A stretch of DNA of 64,000 nt, from positions 1 to 64,000 of the forward strand of contig CAWUIQ010000002.1 in the NCBI GenBank assembly GCA_963922565.1. Reading direction: 5' to 3'. Positions within the stretch are counted from its first letter, which is position 1. Each line of letters opens with the position of its first letter. The notes beneath the pieces were generated by a model. That model worked only from the letters and a program-made list of their open reading frames with translations, was not told where the DNA came from and made no database searches. Source of the stretch: JBCBKL01 sp963922565. Its GTDB lineage: Bacteria > Pseudomonadota > Alphaproteobacteria > Rhodobacterales > Rhodobacteraceae. A program made the position numbers and the translations under genes. Positions 52,044-60,366 of this stretch are shown one piece after another.

Positions 52044-52359
52044 CGGTCTTCTCGCTCCTCAAGAAATCTCCCAGCGATTCCAGATTGGCGCCCCAGAATG
52101 CTCCATACTTCTCCGCCCAGGTCAGAAGAGGTCGGAATCCTCTTTCGTCCAATTCGATGCGGTGTTGCCGACCGTTCAACGTCCTGCGGATCATGTCTGC
52201 CTCCTCGAGCACTCGTAAGTGCTGGGAAATCGCACCCGGTGATACGGCATGATCTGCACCGAGTTGGCTTACCGTCGTCGGTCCATCCAGAAGTCTATCC
52301 AGCATCCGACGCCTGACAGGGTGCGCGAGTGCTGAGAAGGCTGCATCGGGATTTGCCAT
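52033..52359 (-). CDS. ArsR family transcriptional regulator
   Basis: A 108-residue winged-helix repressor. MANPDAAFSALAHPVRRRML starts the fold, and the recognition region is TVSQLGADHAVSPGAISQHL. It lacks the typical Cys metal site, as in the ArsR proteins that pair with SRPBCC genes. It is the first gene of the operon; the AT-rich upstream region (TTTAAATAAT-like, about 52375-52405) with TTTAGGTAT/CTAAACTG half-sites may hold its operator. Confidence 0.9.
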   Translation of the reverse strand: MANPDAAFSALAHPVRRRMLDRLLDGPTTVSQLGADHAVSPGAISQHLRVLEEADMIRRTLNGRQHRIELDERGFRPLLTWAEKYGAFWGANLESLGDFLRSEKTDER

Positions 52360-52460
52360 GATTTATATTTCCCTAAACTGTTTAGGTATTTCTAAATTAA
52401 ATCGTTAAGCCGTCAAGACTGTCTCAAAGTGGGGCAAAAGCCGTGCTCAGGGCAGATGGA

Positions 52461-52709
52461 TTAGATGCCAGCGTTGCCCTGAATAGCGGTTACCAAATAA
52501 AGTGCCATTCCCAGTGAGCGATGAACGTCCGTTCTGAAGGCAGCAACTGCAGCATCGAATGAGGCGGCCGGACTTCGGCTTTGGGTCGTCCTTGCCCGGA
52601 CGATTTTTCCGACAGGGGAACATGTTGCGGCTGACTGAACGACGGTGCAGAACCCGGCCTGCTCATTGGTCACGGCGCAGCGAAAATCATGTGTGGATGG
52701 CTCCTGCAT
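52461..52709 (-). CDS. Small hypothetical protein
   Basis: An 82-residue frame, MQEPSTHDFRCAVTNEQAG onward, with four Cys but no recognised family. A weak GGAC lies 7 bases upstream. It sits between the ArsR promoter region and a dead insertion sequence. Coding-like but unsupported by any match I know; it may be spurious. Confidence 0.4.
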   Translation of the reverse strand: MQEPSTHDFRCAVTNEQAGFCTVVQSAATCSPVGKIVRARTTQSRSPAASFDAAVAAFRTDVHRSLGMALYLVTAIQGNAGI

Positions 52710-52932
52710 AGCAAGTCCTTTTTTGATCTGATTTGTGCATTTTGTCAGAAGCAGTCGTTTGTCCGGCCTGTTTACGCGGCTTTGACCGCTGGCCCTGATG
52801 GGTTCCGCAAACCAGGTCCCTTACGGCTTAGCGGGCTATGATACCCGGGACATTCGGCGGGGTGTCCTGGTCTTGGCGGCTGACTTATGTACCATCATTT
52901 CGCAGGTCTTGCTAACTCGTTGTTCTTTCTCC

Positions 52933-53951
52933 TCAGACTACATGTGGGTTGTAGGGGGCGTTGCCGGTGAGCACGGCCCAAACGATCCGAGCCGTCTTGT
53001 TAGCCATCGCGGCTGTAGCCAGGCGGGCAGGTTTGCGTTCGAGTAGCGACGTCAGCCACTTGCTGGCACGCTCTGGGTGTGATCGCGTTTGTCGGACCAG
53101 AGATGTCATGCCGACGACAAGCAGTGATCGCAAATACTGATCACCCATCTTCGTGATCCTTCCCAGCTTTTTTTGCCGCCGCTGGATTTATTCGCGGGGG
53201 TCAGACCAAGCCAGGCTGCGAACTCCCGACCATTGCGGAACTGATGCCCGTCACCGATGCTGGCGATAATGGCAGACGCTGTGACGGCACCAACGCCAGG
53301 GATCGTGCGCAACAAGCGGACACGCGCATCTTCTTTGGCGACCTGCTTCAGGCGTTCTTCGTACCAGCGGACGCGCTGGTGCAAAGCCATGAGCTGTTCT
53401 GATAGGTTACGGATCACCTCATTTGCAATGTCCGGCAGGTCGAGCTCTTCACAATGGGTGATGTCCTCAGCAAACCCCATCACGCGGGCCAGCCCTCTGG
53501 GGATGTAAATGCCGAACTCGGCGACCAGACCGCGCAATCCATTGATCAATTATGTTCTTTGGCGGACCAAAAGATCTCGCGCACGATGCAGTGAAAGCAT
53601 CGACTGCTGCTCGACGGTCTTGGTCGCCACAAACCGCATAGTCGGCCGAGAGACCGCTTCGCAGATTGCTTCGGCATCAATGGCGTCTGACTTCCCGCGT
53701 TTGACGTATGGCTTCACGTACATCGGCGGGATCAACCGAACCTCGTGACGCAAGGCAGTGAGTTCGCGTGCCCAGTGATGTGCGCTGCTGCAGGATTCCA
53801 TGCCGAGCAGGTAAGGTTCCAGTTTCTTGAAGAATGGCAAAACCTGTGCGCGCCGCAGCGGTTTATTGAAGACGACACTTTCATTTCCCGCAATTCCGTG
53901 GACCTGGAACACGTTCTTGGCCAGATCAACACCGATTGTGGTAACTTGCAT
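52933..53951 (-). pseudogene. IS110 family transposase, inactivated
   Basis: A minus-strand IS110-type DEDD transposase. The N-terminal catalytic part (GVDLAKNVFQVHG, GMESCSSAHHWA, SDAIDAEAICEAV) is followed by the C-terminal transposase_20 region (LLRTIPGVGAVTASAIIAS, then LGLTPANKSSGG). An in-frame TAA at about 53550-53552 replaces the expected Gln codon between RQRT and LINGLRG. A frameshift near 53150-53165 then moves the end (MGDQYLRSLLVVGM onward) into another frame. Both make it inactive. Confidence 0.85.
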
Positions 53952-54387
53952 GGGGTGGCTCCTCTCATAAGCAGATTTTGACACCTGCACTATGGCGCAT
54001 CACGACGCCGGTTGGAGCAGGAGCCATCCACCCCATCGGCTCTCCGCCCGGCATGCAGGATGCTTCCGGCTGCCCTCGGTCGTCTGTACGTGTCGCAGCA
54101 GAGGACGGTTTAAGCCCAACTCGGACTTTGCGATCCTATGTTAGGTGCGCTTGCAGCACCAAAACCGCTACATCGTGTTGCATAACTTGTCTTCGCGCAT
54201 TATTAACTGCTTCCACTCATCCAAACTGCAGCTGAGTTCTCCTCCTGAATGCACAAATTGTATCCAAATCGCTCTCTGCGTAATAGCGCGTAAGGTTGCA
54301 AGTGCCAGCGAATTTCGGCTCAACAAAAATGTGTGCTCGGCACTCCAGCATTATAGCGCAGCAGTCTGATCTGGTGATGCGTTGCGC
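53952..54387. other. Non-coding stretch with IS110 end
   Basis: About 435 bases. It contains the outer end of the IS110 element; GGGGTGGCTCCT at 53953-53964 (approx.) faces AGGAGCCATCC near 54020-54030 as an inverted repeat. Sequence from about 54110 to 54387 has lower GC and no supported gene. No target duplication could be identified by eye. Confidence 0.45.
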
Positions 54388-54822
54388 TCAGCCATTTCGA
54401 TCCAATCTGATAGTCGCGTCATATTTGTTTCTTTCGCAGACGAGCTTGATTTTCACGTCATTGGTTTTCAATGCGACGGATAGGATTTCGCGGGTTTTCG
54501 ATATGCGTCGTTCTAGTTCGATCTCGAACTGCGGATCATCCTGCCACCCAGGATAGATGTCCTTGACGCAAAGTTGGTCGACAAACGGGAAACGGGCAAT
54601 CAATTCAGCGAGCGTGGCGCCTGTCAGGCTTGACGATTGTGAGCCCGGGTTCAGGTCGGACACGATGACTGTGTCGTATCCATCAAACACCCGCGTCTCG
54701 CGTTCCAGTCTGACATAAAATACTGGATCGTCCGGTACTCTCGCTAGCAGCGCAAACGGATCCTCGTCTATCACCGCCGGCTTCTGCGATACGCCAAGCT
54801 TAGGGTTGAGATTTTGACGCAT
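54388..54822 (-). CDS. Unknown protein divergent from a SPOUT methyltransferase
   Basis: A 144-residue soluble acidic-basic protein, MRQNLNPKLGVSQ onward. I do not recognise a family. A central stretch FYVRLERETRVFDGYDTVIV and a C-terminal helical part (FEIELERRISKTREILSVAL) look globular. No signal or membrane helix. ATG 54822 is chosen because the longer frame overlaps the divergent gene. It is 38 bases from the SPOUT gene start, so the two share a promoter region and may be partners. GC is lower than in core genes. Confidence 0.6.
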   Translation of the reverse strand: MRQNLNPKLGVSQKPAVIDEDPFALLARVPDDPVFYVRLERETRVFDGYDTVIVSDLNPGSQSSSLTGATLAELIARFPFVDQLCVKDIYPGWQDDPQFEIELERRISKTREILSVALKTNDVKIKLVCERNKYDATIRLDRNG

Positions 54823-54860
54823 ACGGGTTTTCGTCTTTCCAATAACGAGGAGATTGGACA

Positions 54861-55400
54861 ATGCTTGTAGTGCTATGTGGTCTTCAATCTGCAATCAACA
54901 TCGGAATGATCCTACGCAGCGCTGAGGCCTATGCAAACCCCGTAGTGCTCATCGACACATTTAGCGTGCTTGAAAACAGCACAGATGTACCGATCATATC
55001 TGATTTCGCATGCGGAGCGCTTCAACGCAACCCGCCTGAAGTCCTCGAAGACTATTCAACCCTGGACGCACACAAAGGCCGCCTTATCACGACAACGACC
55101 ACCGGTCCGTCCCGCGCTATGGCAAAGTTCAGTTGGCGCAATGATGATGCTCTATTGATTGGCAATGAATATAGTGGGGTCCCACCACTAATCGCGGAAA
55201 AAGCCGACGTGCGTATTCGGATTGCGATGCCTGCGGTCTTCGCACCCAAGACACCATCGGTGTCTCCCATTGACCCCGGGCGGGTCGGCCAGATCGCAAA
55301 TGCGTCCGAACCTGCGCTCAATGTCGCTGTTGCTGCCTCTGCAATGATGATTGACGCTTACGCTAAATCGATGCTGCCTACACAAGCGGAAGACGCGTAG
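54861..55400 (+). CDS. Compact SpoU/TrmH-like RNA methyltransferase
   Basis: A 179-residue SPOUT-fold protein, only the catalytic domain. The three SpoU motifs are recognisable: NIGMILRSAEAYA (motif 1), LLIGNEYSGVPPLI (motif 2) and EPALNVAVAASAMM (motif 3, with the SAM knot). SpoU/TrmH enzymes 2'-O-methylate tRNA or rRNA. It lacks the extra substrate-binding domains of most members. Placement in an accessory island next to an IS and an unknown divergent gene, rather than in a translation cluster, is odd. RNA target unknown. Confidence 0.8.
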   Translation: MLVVLCGLQSAINIGMILRSAEAYANPVVLIDTFSVLENSTDVPIISDFACGALQRNPPEVLEDYSTLDAHKGRLITTTTTGPSRAMAKFSWRNDDALLIGNEYSGVPPLIAEKADVRIRIAMPAVFAPKTPSVSPIDPGRVGQIANASEPALNVAVAASAMMIDAYAKSMLPTQAEDA

Positions 55401-55410
55401 CGAGCTAGAC

Positions 55411-55626
55411 TTAGGCAGTCTGTTCGTCGAAACCTTGCTCTTCCAGTCGTCGCGCACGTACAGCGTCCTGGCGATACGTGCCCAGGTCGCGCAGGCAGGC
55501 CACCATCTCGATTACCGTTTCCAGATCGACATGGGGCAGAGCCACGACATTGTCGGACGGCGCGGCCTCTCCGATCAGCGGGTCTGGCTCACGTACTTCA
55601 ACCTTAAAATCAACGATGTCGGTCAT
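55411..55626 (-). CDS. Small hypothetical acidic protein
   Basis: A 71-residue acidic protein, MTDIVDFKVEVREPDPLIG onward, with GC-rich third positions typical of real genes here. Converges with the SPOUT gene (10-base gap). No family recognised; no Cys, membrane helix or signal. A possible regulator or toxin/antitoxin partner cannot be excluded. Confidence 0.55.
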   Translation of the reverse strand: MTDIVDFKVEVREPDPLIGEAAPSDNVVALPHVDLETVIEMVACLRDLGTYRQDAVRARRLEEQGFDEQTA

Positions 55627-55866
55627 GGGCTGTTTCGCGCTCCGCTCCCCGCTCAGATGTCAACGGGACGTTAACCGCTGATGTCTTTAAAAAGAGTTAA
55701 CCATAGACTGAGGTTGCAGCGCCGTTGGCCCGGCTCGGGAGAGATGTGCGATCTGTCAATGAGATTCTTACAAAATGATTAACGGATTCGCCGAGAATCG
55801 CTTGACGTGTATTACAACTGTGGGCGACGAATTGGACATTAATCGGAAGCTTTTTTGAGGGAGATT

Positions 55867-57054
55867 ATGGAAAAGACCTTCTTTGTCATTACTCCATATG
55901 GTGACCCGTACAGCAAAGACAAACAAGAAAAGGCTACCCATGCGCTTGTTTCCGGCCTGCGCAGGAACATTCTGGATGTTGCAGCAGATAAGTGTCGAAG
56001 TCACGGGTTTGATGTGCGCATCGAATTTGGCAGCGACACTGCCCAAGGCGGGACAATCTGGGAACAGATCGGGGCTCAATTGTCGCAGTCCCACGGCGTT
56101 ATTGGAATTCTGGCCAGTGACAAGCCGAACTCGTGTATTGAGATCGGTTTCGCTTTCGGGCTTTGGTATACGCCAATCCTTTTGCGATTCAAGGACTACA
56201 TGGTACCGTCGGACCTCGCGGGGCATGAGATCCCAACCTTTACCCGCGAACAAGCCTTGGGCGAGGCGGATGCATCAAATGTGGTGGACTGGTTGGTCGA
56301 GCGACTGATGACGACGCCTGTCCGACATGACAGAAAAACACCGCCATACCTCCCGCCAACGACCAGCTCGGATGGGCGTGTCCGAACATATGAAAGATTT
56401 TCCAAGGCCGTAGACGTTGATGAATGGTCGGACATGCTCTGGGCCGCCGAGTCGGAAATCATTATCGCCAGCCCCAAGTTGACCGCTATCAACAAGGTCC
56501 CGTTCATGGATCGGAAGGACCCGGCGTCAGTGGAACCTCGGGAAACGACGACGTTCAAACGGCTGTTGACCGCCAAGATCATAAAAGACTGTGTGAACGT
56601 CACGATGATCCTGCCCGACCCGGATAGCGTGAACTATCGGGACCTCAAACGCCCTTTGGATGACAAAGACGAAGCGCTCGACGAGTACAAAGAGAACCTC
56701 GAGCAATCCAAGAAGCGTTGGTTTACGGTTCTCGACACGATTGAAAACCAACGGCAGGAACGTGCATTGGAAAATGAGCCCGACATTGGCCGGTTTGAGG
56801 TCATCCTCACATCTGAGCTCTATTTTCCGCACCGCCTGACGATGACGGAAAAACGCATGTTGCTGACACTAAGGTTCTACAAAGAACAGTTTAATTCTCG
56901 GTTCTGCATAGATGCTGGGCCTCAAAGTCAATTCGATGAATTCGAGACGCCAATCTATGAACTTATTCGGCAAGATGTTGCCGCCATTCGGAAAGGGGAC
57001 GGTCCAAGATCACGCGTGGCGTTCGAAAATTGGCGGGACAGGAGAGCATCTTGA
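55867..57054 (+). CDS. Nucleoside-deoxyribosyltransferase/TIR-like protein with PLD-like part
   Basis: A 395-residue protein. The first about 140 residues look like a nucleoside 2-deoxyribosyltransferase/TIR-like Rossmann fold: FFVITPYGDPYSKD opening, HGVIGILASDKPNSC, and a likely catalytic Glu92 in CIEIGFAFGLW. The rest (about 175-390) has a segment WAAESEIIIASPKL and VNVTMILPDPDS that recalls phospholipase-D-like or sensor domains; I could not assign it. ATG 55867 follows GAGGGAG. TGATG overlap with the next gene proves coupling. Such NDT/TIR-like domains occur in NAD- or nucleotide-based immunity. Confidence 0.7.
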   Translation: MEKTFFVITPYGDPYSKDKQEKATHALVSGLRRNILDVAADKCRSHGFDVRIEFGSDTAQGGTIWEQIGAQLSQSHGVIGILASDKPNSCIEIGFAFGLWYTPILLRFKDYMVPSDLAGHEIPTFTREQALGEADASNVVDWLVERLMTTPVRHDRKTPPYLPPTTSSDGRVRTYERFSKAVDVDEWSDMLWAAESEIIIASPKLTAINKVPFMDRKDPASVEPRETTTFKRLLTAKIIKDCVNVTMILPDPDSVNYRDLKRPLDDKDEALDEYKENLEQSKKRWFTVLDTIENQRQERALENEPDIGRFEVILTSELYFPHRLTMTEKRMLLTLRFYKEQFNSRFCIDAGPQSQFDEFETPIYELIRQDVAAIRKGDGPRSRVAFENWRDRRAS

Positions 57055-58196
57055 TGCCAGGCACGACACTGTCCCCGATTGCCCACTTTCTGACCGACCA
57101 CGTTGCGACATGGGAAAACGACGATCTACTAATTGAGCAACGGGCACGAGACGAGCTTGAAAGGCGGGAACCAGAAGTCTTTCCTGTACTCGATTGGCCT
57201 GCCCTGCGCGATGGATTCTGTGCGATCGACACCGAAGCGAACGGTGCCAAAGCTTGGACTGATCAATGGCGTAAATGGACGGTCATCGCTGCCACGGTGG
57301 CGCTTGTGCTTGCGGCTGGATCACCTCTTTTGCCAACCCCTCTGCAATGGTTGGCAGGGCTGCTTGCGGCCTTACTCACCGTTCTTACTGCTGGTTCCGT
57401 CGCTTATGGGATGGTTCTGTATCGCGGCGGACACTCTAACTGGCTGCACCTGCGGTTCAAAACCGAACGTTTACGTCAATTCTACTTTCAGTATCTAATT
57501 GCTGAAAGTGATCGTTGCGCCATAGCCATTGATAAGCCTGACACATTACCAGCACTATTAGAGCATCGTCAGGCGGCTCTCGAGGACTTCTTGAGTAGTA
57601 CGTTTGAAGATCCGGCCGGCTTTCAGGCGGCACGCCAGAAAATGGAGGAAGATCAGCTGAGCCAAGCATTTTGGATAGACGCAAGCTGGGCGGATTCTAC
57701 TCCAACCTACCAAGGGTCTGGCATGGTAAAGTTCTTTGATCGATTGCGAAAACAGCGGATCGAAGGACAAGGGAAATACGTTGTGAAGAAGACGACTGGG
57801 TCGATTTACTCGCCACGCACTCGCGCAAACGTGATGAATACCGCGTCGCAGATCACTGGGTGTATAATGCTGGGTCTTGCGTTTTGGGTCGGCCTGTTGC
57901 TGATCCAGGGAGTTAGCATCAAATCAGAGCTTGTTGTGAGTCTCATCGCTGCCGAAGCCGTTTGCGGCGCATTGGTTGTAGGAGGACGAATGGCACTCGA
58001 CACGCATGGGTTCGCTGGTGATGCGGGGCGTTACGGCTGGTATCTTGCCGCTATCGAAAGCCATGAAACGGCATTCAACAACGCGCGGACTGTCACTGAA
58101 AAACATGCGGCTCTGGCAGCTATGGAGAGGTCTTCCTACAGGGAGTTGCGGGATTTCATTCACCTGCACTCCAAATCCCGGCCAGGCATCGCTTAG
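57054..58196 (+). CDS. SLATT-like four-helix membrane protein
   Basis: A 380-residue inner-membrane protein. An N-terminal cytoplasmic stretch precedes helices at about 75-93 and 99-123, then a cytoplasmic Arg/Phe-rich segment HSNWLHLRFKTERLRQFYF. A second helix pair lies near 270-305, followed by a helical tail (WYLAAIESHETAFNNARTVT). Two-helix units with trailing amphipathic helices are typical of SLATT effectors that make membranes leaky in nucleotide-signal defence. Start: ATG 57054 overlapping the upstream stop, with GGAGA before it; TTG 57030 is less likely. Assignment to SLATT is by resemblance only. Confidence 0.62.
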   Translation: MPGTTLSPIAHFLTDHVATWENDDLLIEQRARDELERREPEVFPVLDWPALRDGFCAIDTEANGAKAWTDQWRKWTVIAATVALVLAAGSPLLPTPLQWLAGLLAALLTVLTAGSVAYGMVLYRGGHSNWLHLRFKTERLRQFYFQYLIAESDRCAIAIDKPDTLPALLEHRQAALEDFLSSTFEDPAGFQAARQKMEEDQLSQAFWIDASWADSTPTYQGSGMVKFFDRLRKQRIEGQGKYVVKKTTGSIYSPRTRANVMNTASQITGCIMLGLAFWVGLLLIQGVSIKSELVVSLIAAEAVCGALVVGGRMALDTHGFAGDAGRYGWYLAAIESHETAFNNARTVTEKHAALAAMERSSYRELRDFIHLHSKSRPGIA

Positions 58197-58800
58197 AGCA
58201 GAAATGGTTTAATAGTAGCAGCGGAGCGTTGTGAAAGTTCGATATGATTAGACCAAATGAAAGCCGTGGAATTGCTCGATTGGCAATTCATGCTGCATCA
58301 CCACAAAGGGGACACCACACATGCGAGAGATTGCCGATTGAGCAATATCTCCAAGGTTCTATACCAGGACAGTCTCGCAACTTTCGGGTGCGCGCGATAT
58401 CGCTGCGAAAGAGATTTTGGAATTGAGTTAAGTCGCAGCGTACAAACGACCGCTTTGACGACACCTGATACAAAGCGGTGTAAAAGGCGCCCCATCTGCA
58501 AACGGATGCTGCGTCAGCATCAGCCGCGTTAGCAAAAGGCGGGTTTGTCTGCAGAGCCGCCAGGGCATCCAGGTTGAGCAACGTCTGCTTAGGGCTGCGA
58601 CCGGTCATCGGTTCGATGCAACTTAACAGCAGCATCGTCCGCGGTCTCGACCTCCGCCCTTCGTCAGATCATGCAGTTGCAGCGAATGGCGGCTCAGGCG
58701 GGCCGCACCGCGGCGTGGCGAACCTTTGGCCAATGGCGGCAAAGGACCGACCATTTCGATTTTGTTTCGGAGACTGCAGTTGACCCTTCGATTCATTCAT
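58197..58800. other. Non-coding stretch before the thi operon
   Basis: About 600 bases. A minus-strand frame of 115 codons (58288-58635) exists but has no ribosome site or known family. From about 58676 to 58790 there is a diverged copy of a repeat also seen at 61768-61872. No tRNA or further riboswitch was found here. Confidence 0.5.
58676..58790 (+). repeat. Dispersed repeat, copy 1
   Basis: Shares with 61768-61872 the opening TGCAGCGAATGGC, the middle GCGGGC/GCA...GCGGCG and a GGCAAAGGACCG/GCAAAGGACCG block, followed in both by an ACTGCA end. Copies are diverged and non-coding. Resembles short dispersed intergenic repeats common in roseobacter genomes. Confidence 0.5.
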
Positions 58801-58811
58801 TTAGGCTCAGC

Positions 58812-58885
58812 CCTGTCAGGGGCGCCGCGAGGCTGAGACGTACCCTTTGAACCTGAACCAGATAATGCTGGCGGAGGGAGACAGG
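58812..58885 (+). promoter_or_regulatory. TPP (THI-box) riboswitch
   Basis: Matches the thi-box consensus: CTGAGA (58832-58837), ACCCTTTGAACCTGA (about 58842-58856) and GCTGGCGGAGGGA (58867-58879). P1 closes by CCTGTC (58812-58817) pairing with GACAGG (58880-58885). It lies about 57 bases before thiM, in the thiM-thiE-thiD operon leader, and represses it when thiamine pyrophosphate is bound. Confidence 0.93.
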
Positions 58886-58909
58886 ATCAGACCGCTTCGC
58901 GCCTGTTCG

Positions 58910-58940
58910 GGTCTTTCTTCGTTTTGATAGAGGAAAGACC
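58910..58940 (+). promoter_or_regulatory. Shine-Dalgarno-sequestering hairpin of the TPP riboswitch
   Basis: GGTCTTTC (58910-58917) is complementary to GAAAGACC (58933-58940), which contains part of the AGGAAAG ribosome site of thiM. The same GGTCT (58910-58914) can instead pair with AGACC (58889-58893). The two pairings are mutually exclusive, giving a translational on/off switch downstream of the aptamer. Confidence 0.65.
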
Positions 58941-58942
58941 AT

Positions 58943-59725
58943 ATGAAGCTGACTGCTGCGATGACAGCGCTTCGCGCCAACGCACCTCTTGTCCATTGCA
59001 TCACAAATTACGTTGCCATGAATATCGCGGCCAATGTCACGCTCGCCGCAGGTGCGTCGCCGGCGATGATCCATGCCATTGAAGAGGTTGCGGATTTCGC
59101 GCCAAATAGCGGTGCGCTATCAATAAACATTGGTACTTTGTCCACCCCTTGGGCGGATGCTATGAAAGCTGCAGCCAAGGCGGCTTTGGCTGCAAACGTG
59201 CCATGGGTACTGGACCCTGTCGCACATTTTGCAACGCCCTACCGGGCCAAAGCCGCGCAAGATCTGCTGGTTTTGAAGCCGAGCATCGTGCGGGGGAACG
59301 CGTCCGAGATCATTGCTCTGGCCGGTGGGGCAGGTGCCGGCAAGGGCGCAGATAGCGGCGACAGCGTGGCCGATGCACAGACCTCGGCCCTGGCTTTGGC
59401 GCAAAGCCACAGCTGTATTGTGGCTGTGTCAGGCCCCGAAGACTTTATCACGGATGGAACACTCAGCGCCCGGGTCAGCGGTGGGTCACCGATCATGCCA
59501 ATGATCACGGCGCTCGGTTGTTCCCAGACGGCCTTGGTCGGGGCCTATGCAGCCGTGGCGCCCGGCCTGGAAGCCACCGTCGCGGCGTTTCTGCATTTTG
59601 CCGAAGCGGGCGCGCGGGCTGAGGCCCTCTCGTCAGGTCCGGGCAGCTTTTCGGTCGCATTCCTCGACCAGTTGCACGGCCTAGAGCCGGAAGATCTGGA
59701 CGAGGCGCGCGTGACATGGGCCTAA
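58943..59725 (+). CDS. thiM: Hydroxyethylthiazole kinase
   Basis: A 260-residue ribokinase-like enzyme phosphorylating 4-methyl-5-(2-hydroxyethyl)thiazole in thiamine salvage. Family motifs: PLVHCITNYVAMNIAANVTL near the N-terminus, VLDPVA, VRGNASEI and the catalytic Cys193 in TALGCSQTALVGAY. Full length. The start follows GAGGAAAG, which the riboswitch hairpin can hide. Its end overlaps thiE by 10 bases. With thiE and thiD it forms a salvage set for both thiamine halves. Confidence 0.95.
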   Translation: MKLTAAMTALRANAPLVHCITNYVAMNIAANVTLAAGASPAMIHAIEEVADFAPNSGALSINIGTLSTPWADAMKAAAKAALAANVPWVLDPVAHFATPYRAKAAQDLLVLKPSIVRGNASEIIALAGGAGAGKGADSGDSVADAQTSALALAQSHSCIVAVSGPEDFITDGTLSARVSGGSPIMPMITALGCSQTALVGAYAAVAPGLEATVAAFLHFAEAGARAEALSSGPGSFSVAFLDQLHGLEPEDLDEARVTWA

Positions 59726-60366
59726 GCGCGCGCGACCTGCGCCTTTATCTGGTTACTGATCCCGGTCTATGTCCCGGCCCGCAGTTGATTCAGACCGTCA
59801 CGGCCGCGGTCAGAGGTGGTGTGAGCTTTGTCCAGTTGCGCGACAAAGAGGCGTCGACGCAGGCGCGCATTGATGCGGCGCGCGCTTTAAAGCAGTGCCT
59901 GCATGGAACTCGGGTGCCACTGGTTGTCAACGATGATCTGGAGGCCGCGATCGCCGCAGATGTCGACGGCGTCCATATCGGTCAGGATGATATCGGAGCC
60001 GGCGAGGCCCGTGCCCGTCTTGGCGCGAATAAGATCATTGGATTGTCTTGCGAGGACATCGACCAGGTCGGGGCGGTTGATCCTGATGTTGTTGACTATC
60101 TTGGGCTTGGGACTGTCTTTGCGACTGCCACAAAGCCCGATCACAAGCCAACGATAGGGCTTTCCGGGCTGGCCGAGATGGCGCGCATTTCCCCTATCCC
60201 TTGCGTCGCGATCGGTGGGCTGAAAATCGAACATACCGCGGCTGTGCTAGATGCGGGGTGCGACGGGATGGCCGTTGTCTCTGCCATCTGCGGGCAGCCT
60301 GATCCAGAGAAGGCCGCGAAGGCTCTTAGCGACGCGCTTCATCGAAGGAAGGACCATTTGACATGA
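59716..60366 (+). CDS. thiE: Thiamine-phosphate synthase
   Basis: A 216-residue TIM-barrel enzyme that joins HMP-pyrophosphate and thiazole phosphate. Visible motifs: FVQLRDKEA (phosphate/Mg site), VVNDDLEAAIAADVDGVHIGQDD, the GLGTVFATATKPD loop and CVAIGGLK with a C-terminal GMAVVSAI. Starts inside the thiM end (10-base overlap) and overlaps thiD by 4 bases, so all three are translationally linked. Confidence 0.95.
   Translation: MGLSARDLRLYLVTDPGLCPGPQLIQTVTAAVRGGVSFVQLRDKEASTQARIDAARALKQCLHGTRVPLVVNDDLEAAIAADVDGVHIGQDDIGAGEARARLGANKIIGLSCEDIDQVGAVDPDVVDYLGLGTVFATATKPDHKPTIGLSGLAEMARISPIPCVAIGGLKIEHTAAVLDAGCDGMAVVSAICGQPDPEKAAKALSDALHRRKDHLT

Noticed and set aside
58288..58635. Minus-strand 115-codon frame upstream of the thi operon
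   Set aside because: No ribosome site, no known family, and composition not clearly coding; left as intergenic.
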